The notes: generated by a model not told the origin, from the letters alone. A DNA stretch of 5,892 nucleotides from an uncultured Collinsella sp. (GCA_900752345.1 CAADVA010000101.1:1-5892), one strand, 5' to 3'; positions 1 to 5,836 are shown, numbered from the stretch's first letter. Made by a program: numbers and translations.

Positions 1-12
1 AGGGTCGCTGCG

Positions 13-123
13 TTAGGCTGCCAGGTACTCATCGGGGTGGCTCTTGCTCAGACGGGCCCCGCCGCCGCCGACGGTTCCCAGACCGATGAGGCCGACGTTC
101 ACGGTGCGCAGGGGTTCGCTCAT
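13..123 (-). pseudogene. hom: Homoserine dehydrogenase N-terminal remnant (36 codons)
   Basis: The minus strand reads a 36-residue ORF starting MSEPLRTVNVGLIGLGTVGG. This is the typical start of an NAD(P)-dependent homoserine dehydrogenase (threonine/methionine branch, aspartate semialdehyde to homoserine), with the Rossmann glycine motif GxGxVG at residues 14-19. The family normally exceeds 400 residues, so this is only the first few percent. The start is well supported: AAGGAG lies 6 nt upstream of the ATG. Residue 22 is Gly where Val is usual after the glycine cluster, which suggests relaxed constraint. The stop is TAA after LAA. The four codons beyond it up to the window edge read R-S-D-P, and the Asp falls where I expect an acidic residue in the family, so a nonsense mutation (Tyr TAC to TAA) in a longer pseudogene is possible. 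The alternatives are a truncation product or a short leader-like peptide. The lost part, if any, lies outside the window. Confidence 0.6.
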
Positions 124-177
124 AGATAGCTCCTTCGTGCATCTTATGGATGGATAAATCGCTTAAAGGTTGAGTGC

Positions 178-183
178 ATTCTA
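178..183 (-). promoter_or_regulatory. Possible -10 element for the hom remnant
   Basis: On the minus strand TAGAAT, one mismatch from TATAAT, lies about 55 nt upstream of the hom ATG. No convincing TTGACA-like -35 is present at 16-18 nt, so this is only a candidate. Confidence 0.25.
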
Positions 184-241
184 GCGTGAACCGAGGACGC
201 GTGCTCGCCAGGCAATAGGAGTCGCACAAAACGGCACCCCC

Positions 242-305
242 GAAACGCTGCGGAAACATTGGAAACGCGCTCGCTACAAACGAACTTCCGTAACAAACTG
301 TCAAC
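242..305 (+). promoter_or_regulatory. Cluster of GAAAC / GTAAC half-sites (GlnR-like, degenerate)
   Basis: GAAAC occurs at 242-246, 253-257 and 262-266. The first two are separated by exactly 6 nt, the spacing of the actinobacterial GlnR box (GTnAC-N6-GAAAC). Downstream, GTAAC (290-294) is followed after 6 nt by TCAAC (301-305). The word CGGAAACATT (251-260) recurs at 686-695 upstream of intact livK, so this stretch may be the surviving promoter region of the livK relic. It lies between the divergent hom and livK relics and could once have served either. The assignment rests on half-site spacing alone. Confidence 0.3.
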
Positions 306-332
306 GTTTGCACCATAAGGTTTGCCCTGTGC

Positions 333-626
333 GACTGGGGCATGCAGGCGCTCGTCGGCCCCGTCACCACCGGTGCCGCCGTCGCCGTCTCGGGCGAGAT
401 CGCCGATGCCTTTGCCGAGCAGGCCAAGGCGTCCAAGCTCGACATCGTCGATACCGAGACCTTTAAGGACGACTCCTCCACGAGCTTTATCAACCAGCCG
501 ACCAAGGCCATGCGCAAGATCAAGATCGAGGGCCTGACGGGCGAGCTCACATGGAACGACGAGGGCCAGGTCGAAAAGCCCGCTACGGCCTATGTGATTC
601 AGGACGGCAAGTACATCGCCGCCTAA
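333..626 (+). pseudogene. livK paralogue relic with two in-frame internal deletions
   Basis: Ninety-seven codons plus TAA align without gaps to three separate blocks of the intact LivK in this window. Codons 1-22 (DWGMQALVGP...) match LivK 110-131, the next 37 (IADAFAEQ...PTKA) match 198-234, and the last 38 (MRKIKIEG...KYIAA) match 358-395. I count about 70 of 97 identical residues, so it derives from a diverged paralogue, not a recent copy. LivK residues 1-109, 132-197 and 235-357 have no counterpart, so the signal peptide, lipobox, TPSASS ligand loop and most of lobe 2 are gone. Upstream, a frame-closing TAA lies at 291-293. The first ATG (342) has no Shine-Dalgarno at usable distance, so translation is unlikely. 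Both deletion junctions fall in short matching words (TCGGGC; AGGC). It could also be a deliberate small protein, but the missing start signals argue against that. Confidence 0.75.
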
Positions 627-639
627 GTGCATATATCGG

Positions 640-660
640 GACCGGTGGGGTCGTTTTATT
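640..660 (+). terminator. Weak hairpin plus T-run after the livK relic
   Basis: GACC (640-643) pairs with GGTC (649-652) around a short G-rich loop, followed by GTTTTATT. It begins 13 nt after the relic's stop codon. The 4-bp stem is weak, so this may be a degraded intrinsic terminator of the former gene. Confidence 0.3.
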
Positions 661-676
661 CAGGGCGGGGACGCCT

Positions 677-692
677 GTAACAGAACGGAAAC
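677..692 (+). promoter_or_regulatory. GlnR-like box GTAAC-N6-GAAAC upstream of livK
   Basis: GTAAC (677-681), six bases, then GAAAC (688-692) fits the GTnAC-N6-GAAAC consensus known for the nitrogen regulator GlnR of actinobacteria. A further half-site-like TTCAC (699-703) sits 6 nt downstream, as expected for the tandem a/b-site arrangement, but the fourth half-site (710-714) does not match. The box lies about 205 nt upstream of livK, within its promoter region. GlnR control of amino acid uptake would make biological sense. Whether this organism has GlnR cannot be seen here. Confidence 0.4.
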
Positions 693-814
693 ATTACTTT
701 CACACAATAAAGTGGCTAAACTGCATAAACCGACAGAAATACGCATGATTATGGATAAATGAACAAATCCAAAGAAAAGTTGAAATAATCGCCACTTTCC
801 TTAACTAAAGCGTC

Positions 815-820
815 TAGTAT
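815..820 (+). promoter_or_regulatory. Candidate -10 element for the liv operon
   Basis: TAGTAT (815-820) matches four of six -10 consensus positions and would give a leader of roughly 70 nt before livK containing both hairpins described separately. No good -35 is found at 16-18 nt. TTGAAA at 780-785 is -35-like but 29 nt away. The whole stretch 690-825 is AT-rich, as expected for a promoter, and the true start could use another site in it. Confidence 0.25.
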
Positions 821-828
821 TTTGCGAA

Positions 829-842
829 CGCCGAACACGGCG
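829..842 (+). promoter_or_regulatory. Leader hairpin 1 upstream of livK
   Basis: CGCCG (829-833), loop AACA, CGGCG (838-842): a perfect 5-bp GC-rich stem with tetraloop in the presumed 5' leader of livK. No T-run follows, so it is not an intrinsic terminator. Confidence 0.35.
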
Positions 843-853
843 AAGGATGGCCT

Positions 854-874
854 GTCGGGTAACCGAAACCCGAC
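854..874 (+). promoter_or_regulatory. Leader hairpin 2 just before the livK RBS
   Basis: GTCGGGT (854-860) and ACCCGAC (868-874) form a perfect 7-bp inverted repeat with a 7-nt loop, ending 10 nt before the Shine-Dalgarno AGGAG (885-889). It could stabilise the mRNA, tune initiation or be an operator. There is no T-run and no competing structure I can see, so attenuation is not supported. Confidence 0.45.
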
Positions 875-895
875 GAGATTTGAGAGGAGAGCCGC

Positions 896-2083
896 ATGTC
901 GAGCCTCACCGGTAAGTCATTGAACCCTGTTATGAATCGCAGGAGCGTTATCGCGAGCGCAGCAGGTCTGGGGGCGATGTCCATTCTAGCTGGCTGCTCC
1001 TCCAACGGCGGCGACGGTGGTTCCGCTTCGGGCGACGCTTCGTTTAAGATCGGCACCATCGGCCCACTGACCGGCGCCAACGCGTCCTACGGCAAGTCCG
1101 TTACACAGGCTGTCGAGCTTGGCTGCAAGGATTTCTCGACTAAGGAACTGCCGCTTGTCAGCAAGGCCGAGGACGACCAGGCTGACGGCGAGAAGGCCGT
1201 CAACGCCTTCAACACCCTGCTCGACTGGGGCATGCAGGCCCTTGTCGGTCCGACCACCACGGGTGCGTCGGTCGCCGTTGCTGCTGAGTGCGGTAACGAC
1301 CCCGAGACGTTCATGATTACCCCGTCCGCGTCCTCCGAGGACGTTACCAAGGGCAAGGATTGCGTCTTCCAGGTTTGCTTCACCGACCCCAACCAGGGTG
1401 TCAACGCTGCCAAGTTCCTGGCGCAGAAGTATGCGGACGAGAAGTTCGTGCTGTTCTATAACTCCGGCGACGCCTATTCTTCGGGCATCGCAGATTCCTT
1501 TAAGGCCCAGGCCGCTGAGTCCAAGCTCGAGATTGTTGACGAGGAGACCTTTAAGGACGACTCCGCCACGAGCTTTACCAACCAGCTGACCAAGGCCAAG
1601 CAGGCTGGCGCCACCATGATCTTTGCGCCGATCTACTACACACCGGCGTCCGTCCTGCTCAAGAACGCCAAGGACATGGGCTACGACGTCAAGATGATGG
1701 GCTGCGACGGCATGGACGGTATCCTGGGCGTTGAGGGCTTCGATACCTCTCTTGCCGAGGGTCTGCTGCTCATGACCCCGTTCTCCGCCGACGACGAGAA
1801 GAACGCCGACTTCGTCAACGCTTACAAAGATAAGTACGGCGATACCCCCGACCAGTTTGCCGCCGACGCCTACGACGGCGTGCATGCTGTGGTCGAGGCT
1901 CTCAAGGAGGCCGGCCTGGGTGTCGACGCCGACCCCACCGAGGTTGCCGAGAAGCTTCCCGAGGCTATGCGCAACATTACTGTTGACGGCCTGACTGGCA
2001 AGCTCTCCTGGAACGATAAGGGTCAGGTCCAGAAGGAGCCCACGGCGTACGTCATCACTGACGGCAAGTACGTACAGGCCTAA
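896..2083 (+). CDS. livK: Branched-chain amino acid ABC transporter substrate-binding lipoprotein
   Basis: This 395-residue protein is a type I periplasmic binding protein (Peripla_BP_6, LivJ/LivK family) that captures leucine/isoleucine/valine or related amino acids at the outer membrane face. Its signal sequence has Arg15-Arg16, a hydrophobic stretch (about 18-31) and lipobox L31-A-G-C34, so mature LivK should be lipid-anchored at Cys34, followed by a Gly/Ser linker to about residue 49. The fold starts FKIGTIGPLTG (50-60). Ligand-site segments include GPTTTGAS (118-125) and TPSASS (142-147). SSG (195-197), FAPIYYT (243-249) and DAYDG (324-328) are further family segments. AGGAG lies 6 nt before the ATG, while Met13 (932) has no RBS, so 896 is preferred. 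It is the first gene of the operon, 139 nt ahead of livH. NRRSVI resembles a twin-arginine motif, but Sec export is equally possible. Exact substrate specificity cannot be read from sequence. Confidence 0.95.
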   Translation: MSSLTGKSLNPVMNRRSVIASAAGLGAMSILAGCSSNGGDGGSASGDASFKIGTIGPLTGANASYGKSVTQAVELGCKDFSTKELPLVSKAEDDQADGEKAVNAFNTLLDWGMQALVGPTTTGASVAVAAECGNDPETFMITPSASSEDVTKGKDCVFQVCFTDPNQGVNAAKFLAQKYADEKFVLFYNSGDAYSSGIADSFKAQAAESKLEIVDEETFKDDSATSFTNQLTKAKQAGATMIFAPIYYTPASVLLKNAKDMGYDVKMMGCDGMDGILGVEGFDTSLAEGLLLMTPFSADDEKNADFVNAYKDKYGDTPDQFAADAYDGVHAVVEALKEAGLGVDADPTEVAEKLPEAMRNITVDGLTGKLSWNDKGQVQKEPTAYVITDGKYVQA

Positions 2084-2114
2084 TAGGCCGCCTTACATAG
2101 AGCGGTTTTGATCC

Positions 2115-2146
2115 CAAGCAGGGGAGGTTTTGGCCTTCCCTGCTTG
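2115..2146 (+). promoter_or_regulatory. Large intercistronic stem-loop after livK
   Basis: Left arm 2115-2127 (CAAGCAGGGGAGG) pairs with 2134-2146 (CCTTCCCTGCTTG) through 13 consecutive pairs (one G-T) around loop TTTTGG. It starts 31 nt after the livK stop. No T-run follows, so complete termination is unlikely. Such hairpins between a binding-protein gene and its permease genes, as in malE-malF, are known to protect the upstream mRNA and give excess binding protein. That role is inferred here. Confidence 0.6.
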
Positions 2147-2156
2147 CTTGGTATCT

Positions 2157-2180
2157 AGGGACGATGTAACGTCCCTGTTT
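2157..2180 (+). terminator. Second intercistronic hairpin, weak partial terminator
   Basis: AGGGACG (2157-2163), loop ATGTAA, CGTCCCT (2170-2176): a perfect 7-bp stem followed by GTTTC. The T-run is short, so at most it attenuates read-through from livK into livH. Together with the preceding hairpin it forms a tandem structure in the gap. Confidence 0.4.
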
Positions 2181-2222
2181 CATACATTAACTGGAAACCT
2201 ATTCGAAAGGGGGATGTGGAAC

Positions 2223-3104
2223 ATGACGGTCTTTATCCAATACCTGGTCAACGGCCTGTCCATGGGCAGCGTCTACGCCATCATCGCGTTGGGCTACACC
2301 ATGGTCTACGGTATCGCCAAGATGCTCAACTTCGCTCACGGCGATGTCATCATGGTCGGTGCCTATGTCTCGTTCTGCGCCACGTCGTATCTCGGCCTCC
2401 CGGGCTGGGCATCTGTAGTTCTCTCTTGCGTGGCCTGCACGGTTCTCGGTGTTCTCATTGAGGGCCTGGCCTATAAGCCGCTGCGCCAAGCAGGCCCGCT
2501 GGCCGTTCTGATTACGGCTATCGGCGTGTCCTACTTCCTGCAGAACGCCGCGCAGCTTCTGTGGGGCGCCACGCCCAAGAACTTCACTTCGCTCGTCACC
2601 TTCCAGGTGCCGGAGTTCTTGGCCAAGTTCAACGTAAGCGCCGTCTCGCTCGTCACCATCGTCGCCTGCCTGGTTATCATGGCCGGCCTGATGTTCTTTA
2701 CAGGTAAGACCAAGATGGGCAAGGCCATGCGCGCCGTGTCCGAGGACAAGGCTGCCGCTCAGCTCATGGGCATCAACGTCAACCGCACCATTTCGATGAC
2801 GTTTGCCATCGGCTCTGCCCTTGCCGCCATCGCCGGCGTGCTGCTGTGCTCCTACTCGCCGGTGCTGCAGCCCACGACGGGTGCTATGCCTGGCATCAAG
2901 GCCTTCGACGCCGCTGTCTTCGGTGGCATCGGCTCCATCCCCGGCGCTTTTGTCGGCGGCATTCTCATCGGCATCATCGAAGCGATGGCGCAGGCTTACA
3001 TTTCCACGAGCCTTGCCAACTCCATCGTCTTTGGTGTTCTGATCATCGTCCTGCTCGTCAAGCCTGCCGGCCTCTTGGGCAAGTACGTCCCCGAGAAGGT
3101 GTAG
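2223..3104 (+). CDS. livH: Branched-chain amino acid ABC transporter permease LivH
   Basis: This 293-residue, strongly hydrophobic integral membrane protein of the BPD_transp_2 (LivH/LivM) family forms one half of the import channel with LivM. The N-terminal helix (FIQYLVNGLSMGSVYAIIAL) and the family hallmark NFAHGD (residues 36-41) followed by IMVGAY are clear. Near the C-terminus GGIGSIPGA (234-242) is the cytoplasmic coupling loop that contacts the ATPases. About eight membrane segments are expected for the family. The length is usual for LivH. I chose ATG 2223 because AGGGGG (2208-2213) lies 9 nt upstream. ATG 2214 is in frame but abuts the purine run, and the still longer reading back to TTG 2130 would run through the intergenic hairpins. 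The gap to livM is 9 nt, implying co-translation. Confidence 0.93.
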   Translation: MTVFIQYLVNGLSMGSVYAIIALGYTMVYGIAKMLNFAHGDVIMVGAYVSFCATSYLGLPGWASVVLSCVACTVLGVLIEGLAYKPLRQAGPLAVLITAIGVSYFLQNAAQLLWGATPKNFTSLVTFQVPEFLAKFNVSAVSLVTIVACLVIMAGLMFFTGKTKMGKAMRAVSEDKAAAQLMGINVNRTISMTFAIGSALAAIAGVLLCSYSPVLQPTTGAMPGIKAFDAAVFGGIGSIPGAFVGGILIGIIEAMAQAYISTSLANSIVFGVLIIVLLVKPAGLLGKYVPEKV

Positions 3105-3113
3105 GTGAGCGTT

Positions 3114-4193
3114 ATGAAGTTTCTTAAAGACAAGCAGACGCGTCACGACTTTGTTACGTACGCCATGTGCCTTGTGGCGTTCGCCATCGTGTTCTTTATG
3201 CAGTCCAACCACATGATCCCGCGCATGATTGCCGGCCAGCTGGTCCCCATTACGGCCTACATTGTTATGGCCATCTCCCTTAACCTCGTCGTTGGTATCG
3301 CGGGCGACTTGTCGCTGGGCCACGCAGGCTTTATGAGCGTCGGCGCCTATACGGGCATCGTCACTGCCGTCGCGCTGGAGAGCGCCGTTCCGTCCGATCC
3401 GATGCGTCTGATCATCAGCATTGTGGTCGGCGCTATCGCCGCTGCCATCTTGGGCTTCTTGATCGGTATCCCGGTCCTGCGCCTGAGCGGCGACTATCTG
3501 GCCATCGTGACCCTGGCTTTTGGCGAGATCATCAAAGAGATCGTCACCTGCCTTATCGTGGGCGTCGACTCCCGCGGCCTGCATGTGATCTTTAACATCA
3601 CGGGTAACTCTACGATCAACGACCTGCACCTGCTCGAGGACGGCACCGCCATCATCAAGGGCGCGCAGGGAGCATCGGGCGTGTCGACCTATTCGACCTT
3701 CCTTGCCGGCGCCATCTTGGTTATGGTCGCGCTCGTGATTGTACTCAACCTGGTTCGCAGCCGTACCGGTCGTGCCATTATTGCCGTGCGCGATAACAAG
3801 ATCGCTGCCGAGTCCGTGGGCATCTCCGTCACCCAGTACCGCATGATCGCCTTCGTGGTTTCCGCCGCCCTCGCCGGTGCTGCCGGAGCTTTGTTCGGCG
3901 GTAACTTCTCGCAGCTTTCCGCTACTAAGTTCGACTTCAACACGTCGATCCTCATTCTGGTGTTCGTGGTTCTGGGCGGCCTGGGCAACATGCGCGGTTC
4001 CGTTATCGCCGCGGCGCTGCTCACGGTGCTCCCCGAGTTGCTCCGTCAGTTCTCGGACTACCGCATGCTCATCTACGCCATCGTGTTGATCCTGGTCATG
4101 GTCTTTACTAACAACCCACAGCTCAAGGCATTCTTCGCACGCATTAAGGACCGCTTTGCTTCCAAGAAGGAGGTGGCAGCCGATGCCCAGTAA
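3114..4193 (+). CDS. livM: Branched-chain amino acid ABC transporter permease LivM
   Basis: This 359-residue polytopic membrane protein is the second channel subunit and pairs with LivH. Hallmarks are DLSLGHAGF (65-73, equivalent to the LivH NFAHGD region), LAFGEIIKEI mid-protein, and the coupling loop GGLGNMRG (288-295) followed by a hydrophobic segment. Between LAFGEII and the family's GAQGASG motif there is a hydrophilic insertion of about 25 residues containing NITGNSTIND and HLLEDG. I recall similar longer loops in Gram-positive LivM proteins, so I do not consider it aberrant. ATG 3114 has AGGTGA 5 nt upstream (3103-3108). An in-frame GTG at 3105, adding three residues (MSV), has its own AGAAGG 5 nt upstream and is a real alternative. 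The 3' end overlaps livG by 11 nt. Confidence 0.93.
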   Translation: MKFLKDKQTRHDFVTYAMCLVAFAIVFFMQSNHMIPRMIAGQLVPITAYIVMAISLNLVVGIAGDLSLGHAGFMSVGAYTGIVTAVALESAVPSDPMRLIISIVVGAIAAAILGFLIGIPVLRLSGDYLAIVTLAFGEIIKEIVTCLIVGVDSRGLHVIFNITGNSTINDLHLLEDGTAIIKGAQGASGVSTYSTFLAGAILVMVALVIVLNLVRSRTGRAIIAVRDNKIAAESVGISVTQYRMIAFVVSAALAGAAGALFGGNFSQLSATKFDFNTSILILVFVVLGGLGNMRGSVIAAALLTVLPELLRQFSDYRMLIYAIVLILVMVFTNNPQLKAFFARIKDRFASKKEVAADAQ

Positions 4194-5043
4194 GTTTGAG
4201 TTCAACAAGGGCAAGATGGTCCCGTATCCTTCTGGCGCTATCGTTCCCGACCGCGACCTGGGTCAGCGCCCGGCGCTCGAGTGCATCCACTTGGGCATTG
4301 AGTTTGGAGGCCTTAAGGCAGTAGACGACTTTAGCCTGACCATCGGCAAGACCGAGATCGCCGGTCTCATCGGCCCCAACGGCGCTGGCAAGACCACGGT
4401 CTTCAACCTGCTCACCAAGGTGTACCAGCCCACGCACGGCACCATCCTGCTCGACGGTGAGGACACTTCGGGCAAGTCGGTCTACCAGGTCAACCGCATG
4501 GGTATTGCCCGTACGTTCCAGAACATTCGCCTGTTCAACACCATGACGGTGGAGGACAACGTTAAGGTCGGCCTGCACAACCAGGAGCGCTACTCCGGCT
4601 TTGAGGGCGTTCTGCGCCTGCCGACGTATTGGAAGCACGAGAAGGCCGCCCACGAGCGCGCCATGGAGCTGCTGTCCATTTTTGACATGGAGCACCTGGC
4701 AAATGAGCAGGCCGGATCGCTGCCTTACGGCGCCCAGCGTCGTCTGGAAATCGTCCGCGCGCTTGCCACCAACCCCAAGCTACTGCTGCTCGACGAGCCT
4801 GCCGCCGGAATGAACCCGTCCGAGACCGCAGAACTCATGGCGAACATCGTCAAGATTCGCGACACCTTCGGCATCGCCATCATGCTTATCGAGCATGATA
4901 TGTCGCTCGTTATGAACATCTGCGAGGGCATCTGCGTGCTCAACTTTGGCAAGGTCATCGCCAAGGGCACGGCCGAGGAAATCCAGAATAACGATGCCGT
5001 TATCGAGGCGTATCTGGGCAAGCAGGATAAGGGGGAGAACTAA
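4183..5043 (+). CDS. livG: Branched-chain amino acid ABC transporter ATP-binding protein LivG
   Basis: This 286-residue cytoplasmic ABC ATPase energises LivH/LivM together with LivF. Motifs in order are Walker A GPNGAGKTT (64-72), the Q-loop region ARTFQNIRLF, the LivG-type signature LPYGAQRRLEI (from 180), Walker B LLLLDEP (200-206, catalytic Glu205), DEPAAGMNP, and the switch histidine H238 in IEHDMS. The YG-type signature in place of LSGGQ is normal for LivG. The N-terminus carries about 26 extra residues before the FGG of the A-loop region compared with what I recall of E. coli LivG, containing basic and aromatic residues. The start is firm: AAGGAGGTG (4167-4175) lies 7 nt before ATG 4183. 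The ATG lies inside the last codons of livM (11-nt overlap), so translation is probably coupled. The longer in-frame TTG at 4156 lacks support. Confidence 0.95.
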   Translation: MPSKFEFNKGKMVPYPSGAIVPDRDLGQRPALECIHLGIEFGGLKAVDDFSLTIGKTEIAGLIGPNGAGKTTVFNLLTKVYQPTHGTILLDGEDTSGKSVYQVNRMGIARTFQNIRLFNTMTVEDNVKVGLHNQERYSGFEGVLRLPTYWKHEKAAHERAMELLSIFDMEHLANEQAGSLPYGAQRRLEIVRALATNPKLLLLDEPAAGMNPSETAELMANIVKIRDTFGIAIMLIEHDMSLVMNICEGICVLNFGKVIAKGTAEEIQNNDAVIEAYLGKQDKGEN

Positions 5044-5757
5044 ATGGCAGAGCCGATGCTTTCCGTCTACAACATCAACGTCTGGTACGGCGCTATCCAC
5101 GCCATCAAGGACATCTCCTTTAACGTCAACGAGGGCGAGATCGTGGCTCTGATCGGTGCGAACGGTGCCGGTAAGTCCACGACGCTCAAGACCGTCTCGG
5201 GCCTGCTGCGCTCTAAGACCGGCTCCATCAAGTTTATGGGCGAGGATATCACCCATACGCCCGCCGACAAGCTGGTTGGTAAGGGTCTGGCTCAGGTTCC
5301 CGAGGGTCGTCGCGCTTTTTTGCAGATGACGGTCGAGGAGAACCTGGAAATGGGTGCCTATACGCAGCCCAAGTCCACGGTGGCTCCGGGCCTTGAGCGC
5401 GTCTACGAGCAGTTCCCGCGCCTGAAGGAACGCCGTCGCCAGGTCGCCGGTACCCTTTCGGGCGGCGAGCAGCAGATGCTCGTTATGGGCCGCGCCCTTA
5501 TGAGCAACCCTAAGCTGCTCATGCTCGATGAGCCCTCCATGGGTCTGGCGCCGATTCTGATTGAGCAGATCTTCCAGATCGTCGAGGACCTGCATAAGGC
5601 CGGTACCACGGTGCTCCTGGTCGAGCAGAACGCGCAGATGGCGCTCTCGATCGCCACACGCGGCTACGTGCTCGAGACCGGCAAGATCACCATGACCGGC
5701 ACCGGCCAAGAGCTGCTCCACGACGATAACGTGCGTAAGGCCTACCTGGGCGGCTAG
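5044..5757 (+). CDS. livF: Branched-chain amino acid ABC transporter ATP-binding protein LivF
   Basis: This 237-residue cytoplasmic ABC ATPase is the partner of LivG and has the usual LivF length. Walker A is GANGAGKST (38-46). The segment QVPEGRRAF is typical of LivF. The signature is LSGGEQQM (138-145) and Walker B LLMLDEP (158-164, Glu163). The switch position is Gln195 in VEQNAQMA instead of His. This substitution is characteristic of LivF, and the partner LivG keeps His, so one ATP site is non-canonical by family design, not by damage. The C-terminus ends AYLGG as in known LivF proteins. The ATG directly follows the livG stop (TAA-ATG), with GGGGGAG (5031-5037) 6 nt upstream. It is the last gene of the operon. 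Confidence 0.96.
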   Translation: MAEPMLSVYNINVWYGAIHAIKDISFNVNEGEIVALIGANGAGKSTTLKTVSGLLRSKTGSIKFMGEDITHTPADKLVGKGLAQVPEGRRAFLQMTVEENLEMGAYTQPKSTVAPGLERVYEQFPRLKERRRQVAGTLSGGEQQMLVMGRALMSNPKLLMLDEPSMGLAPILIEQIFQIVEDLHKAGTTVLLVEQNAQMALSIATRGYVLETGKITMTGTGQELLHDDNVRKAYLGG

Positions 5758-5760
5758 ATA

Positions 5761-5788
5761 GTTACGGCGTTTTGCCAAACGCCGTAAC
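5761..5788 (+). terminator. Perfect 12-bp palindrome after livF, no T-run
   Basis: GTTACGGCGTTT (5761-5772), loop TGCC, AAACGCCGTAAC (5777-5788) forms an uninterrupted 12-bp stem starting 4 nt after the livF stop. It is followed by CAGCC, not a T-run, on the + strand, and the minus strand also lacks one beyond the stem. It is likely a 3'-end stabilising hairpin or a non-canonical terminator. Each arm also carries a GTTAC/GTAAC word. Confidence 0.6.
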
Positions 5789-5836
5789 CAGCCGACGCTG
5801 CAAGCCCGCCAGAGCGGCAATCTGCCTTTCAACTTC

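Noticed and set aside
144..159. TTATGGA-TGGA-TAAAT (144-159) and TTATGGATAAAT (749-760) on the same strand in both upstream regions
   Set aside because: The words are short and AT-rich, and they differ by a 4-nt insertion. Without more shared flank they cannot be called a repeat.
144..632. Minus-strand ORF of 162 codons over the livK relic
   Set aside because: It is the antisense of relic codons, and the same shadow appears opposite intact livK (986-1885).
709..798. 8-bp inverted repeat AAAGTGGC (709-716) / GCCACTTT (791-798) flanking the livK promoter region
   Set aside because: An 8-bp match somewhere in about 270 bases is expected by chance at roughly even odds, and the flanks do not extend it.
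2130..2222. Longer livH start at TTG 2130
   Set aside because: The extra 31 residues would be encoded by the intercistronic stem-loops, lack a ribosome binding site and are absent from the family. ATG 2223 has a proper RBS.
2199..4214. Long minus-strand ORF (671 codons) opposite livH and livM
   Set aside because: It mirrors the GC-rich codon pattern of livH/livM, is rich in His/Asp/Gly/Arg low-complexity sequence, has no recognisable domain, and overlaps two clear genes.
5623..5631. Gln195 instead of His at the LivF switch position as a possible defect
   Set aside because: VEQN is the normal form of this motif in LivF proteins, and LivG supplies the canonical His.
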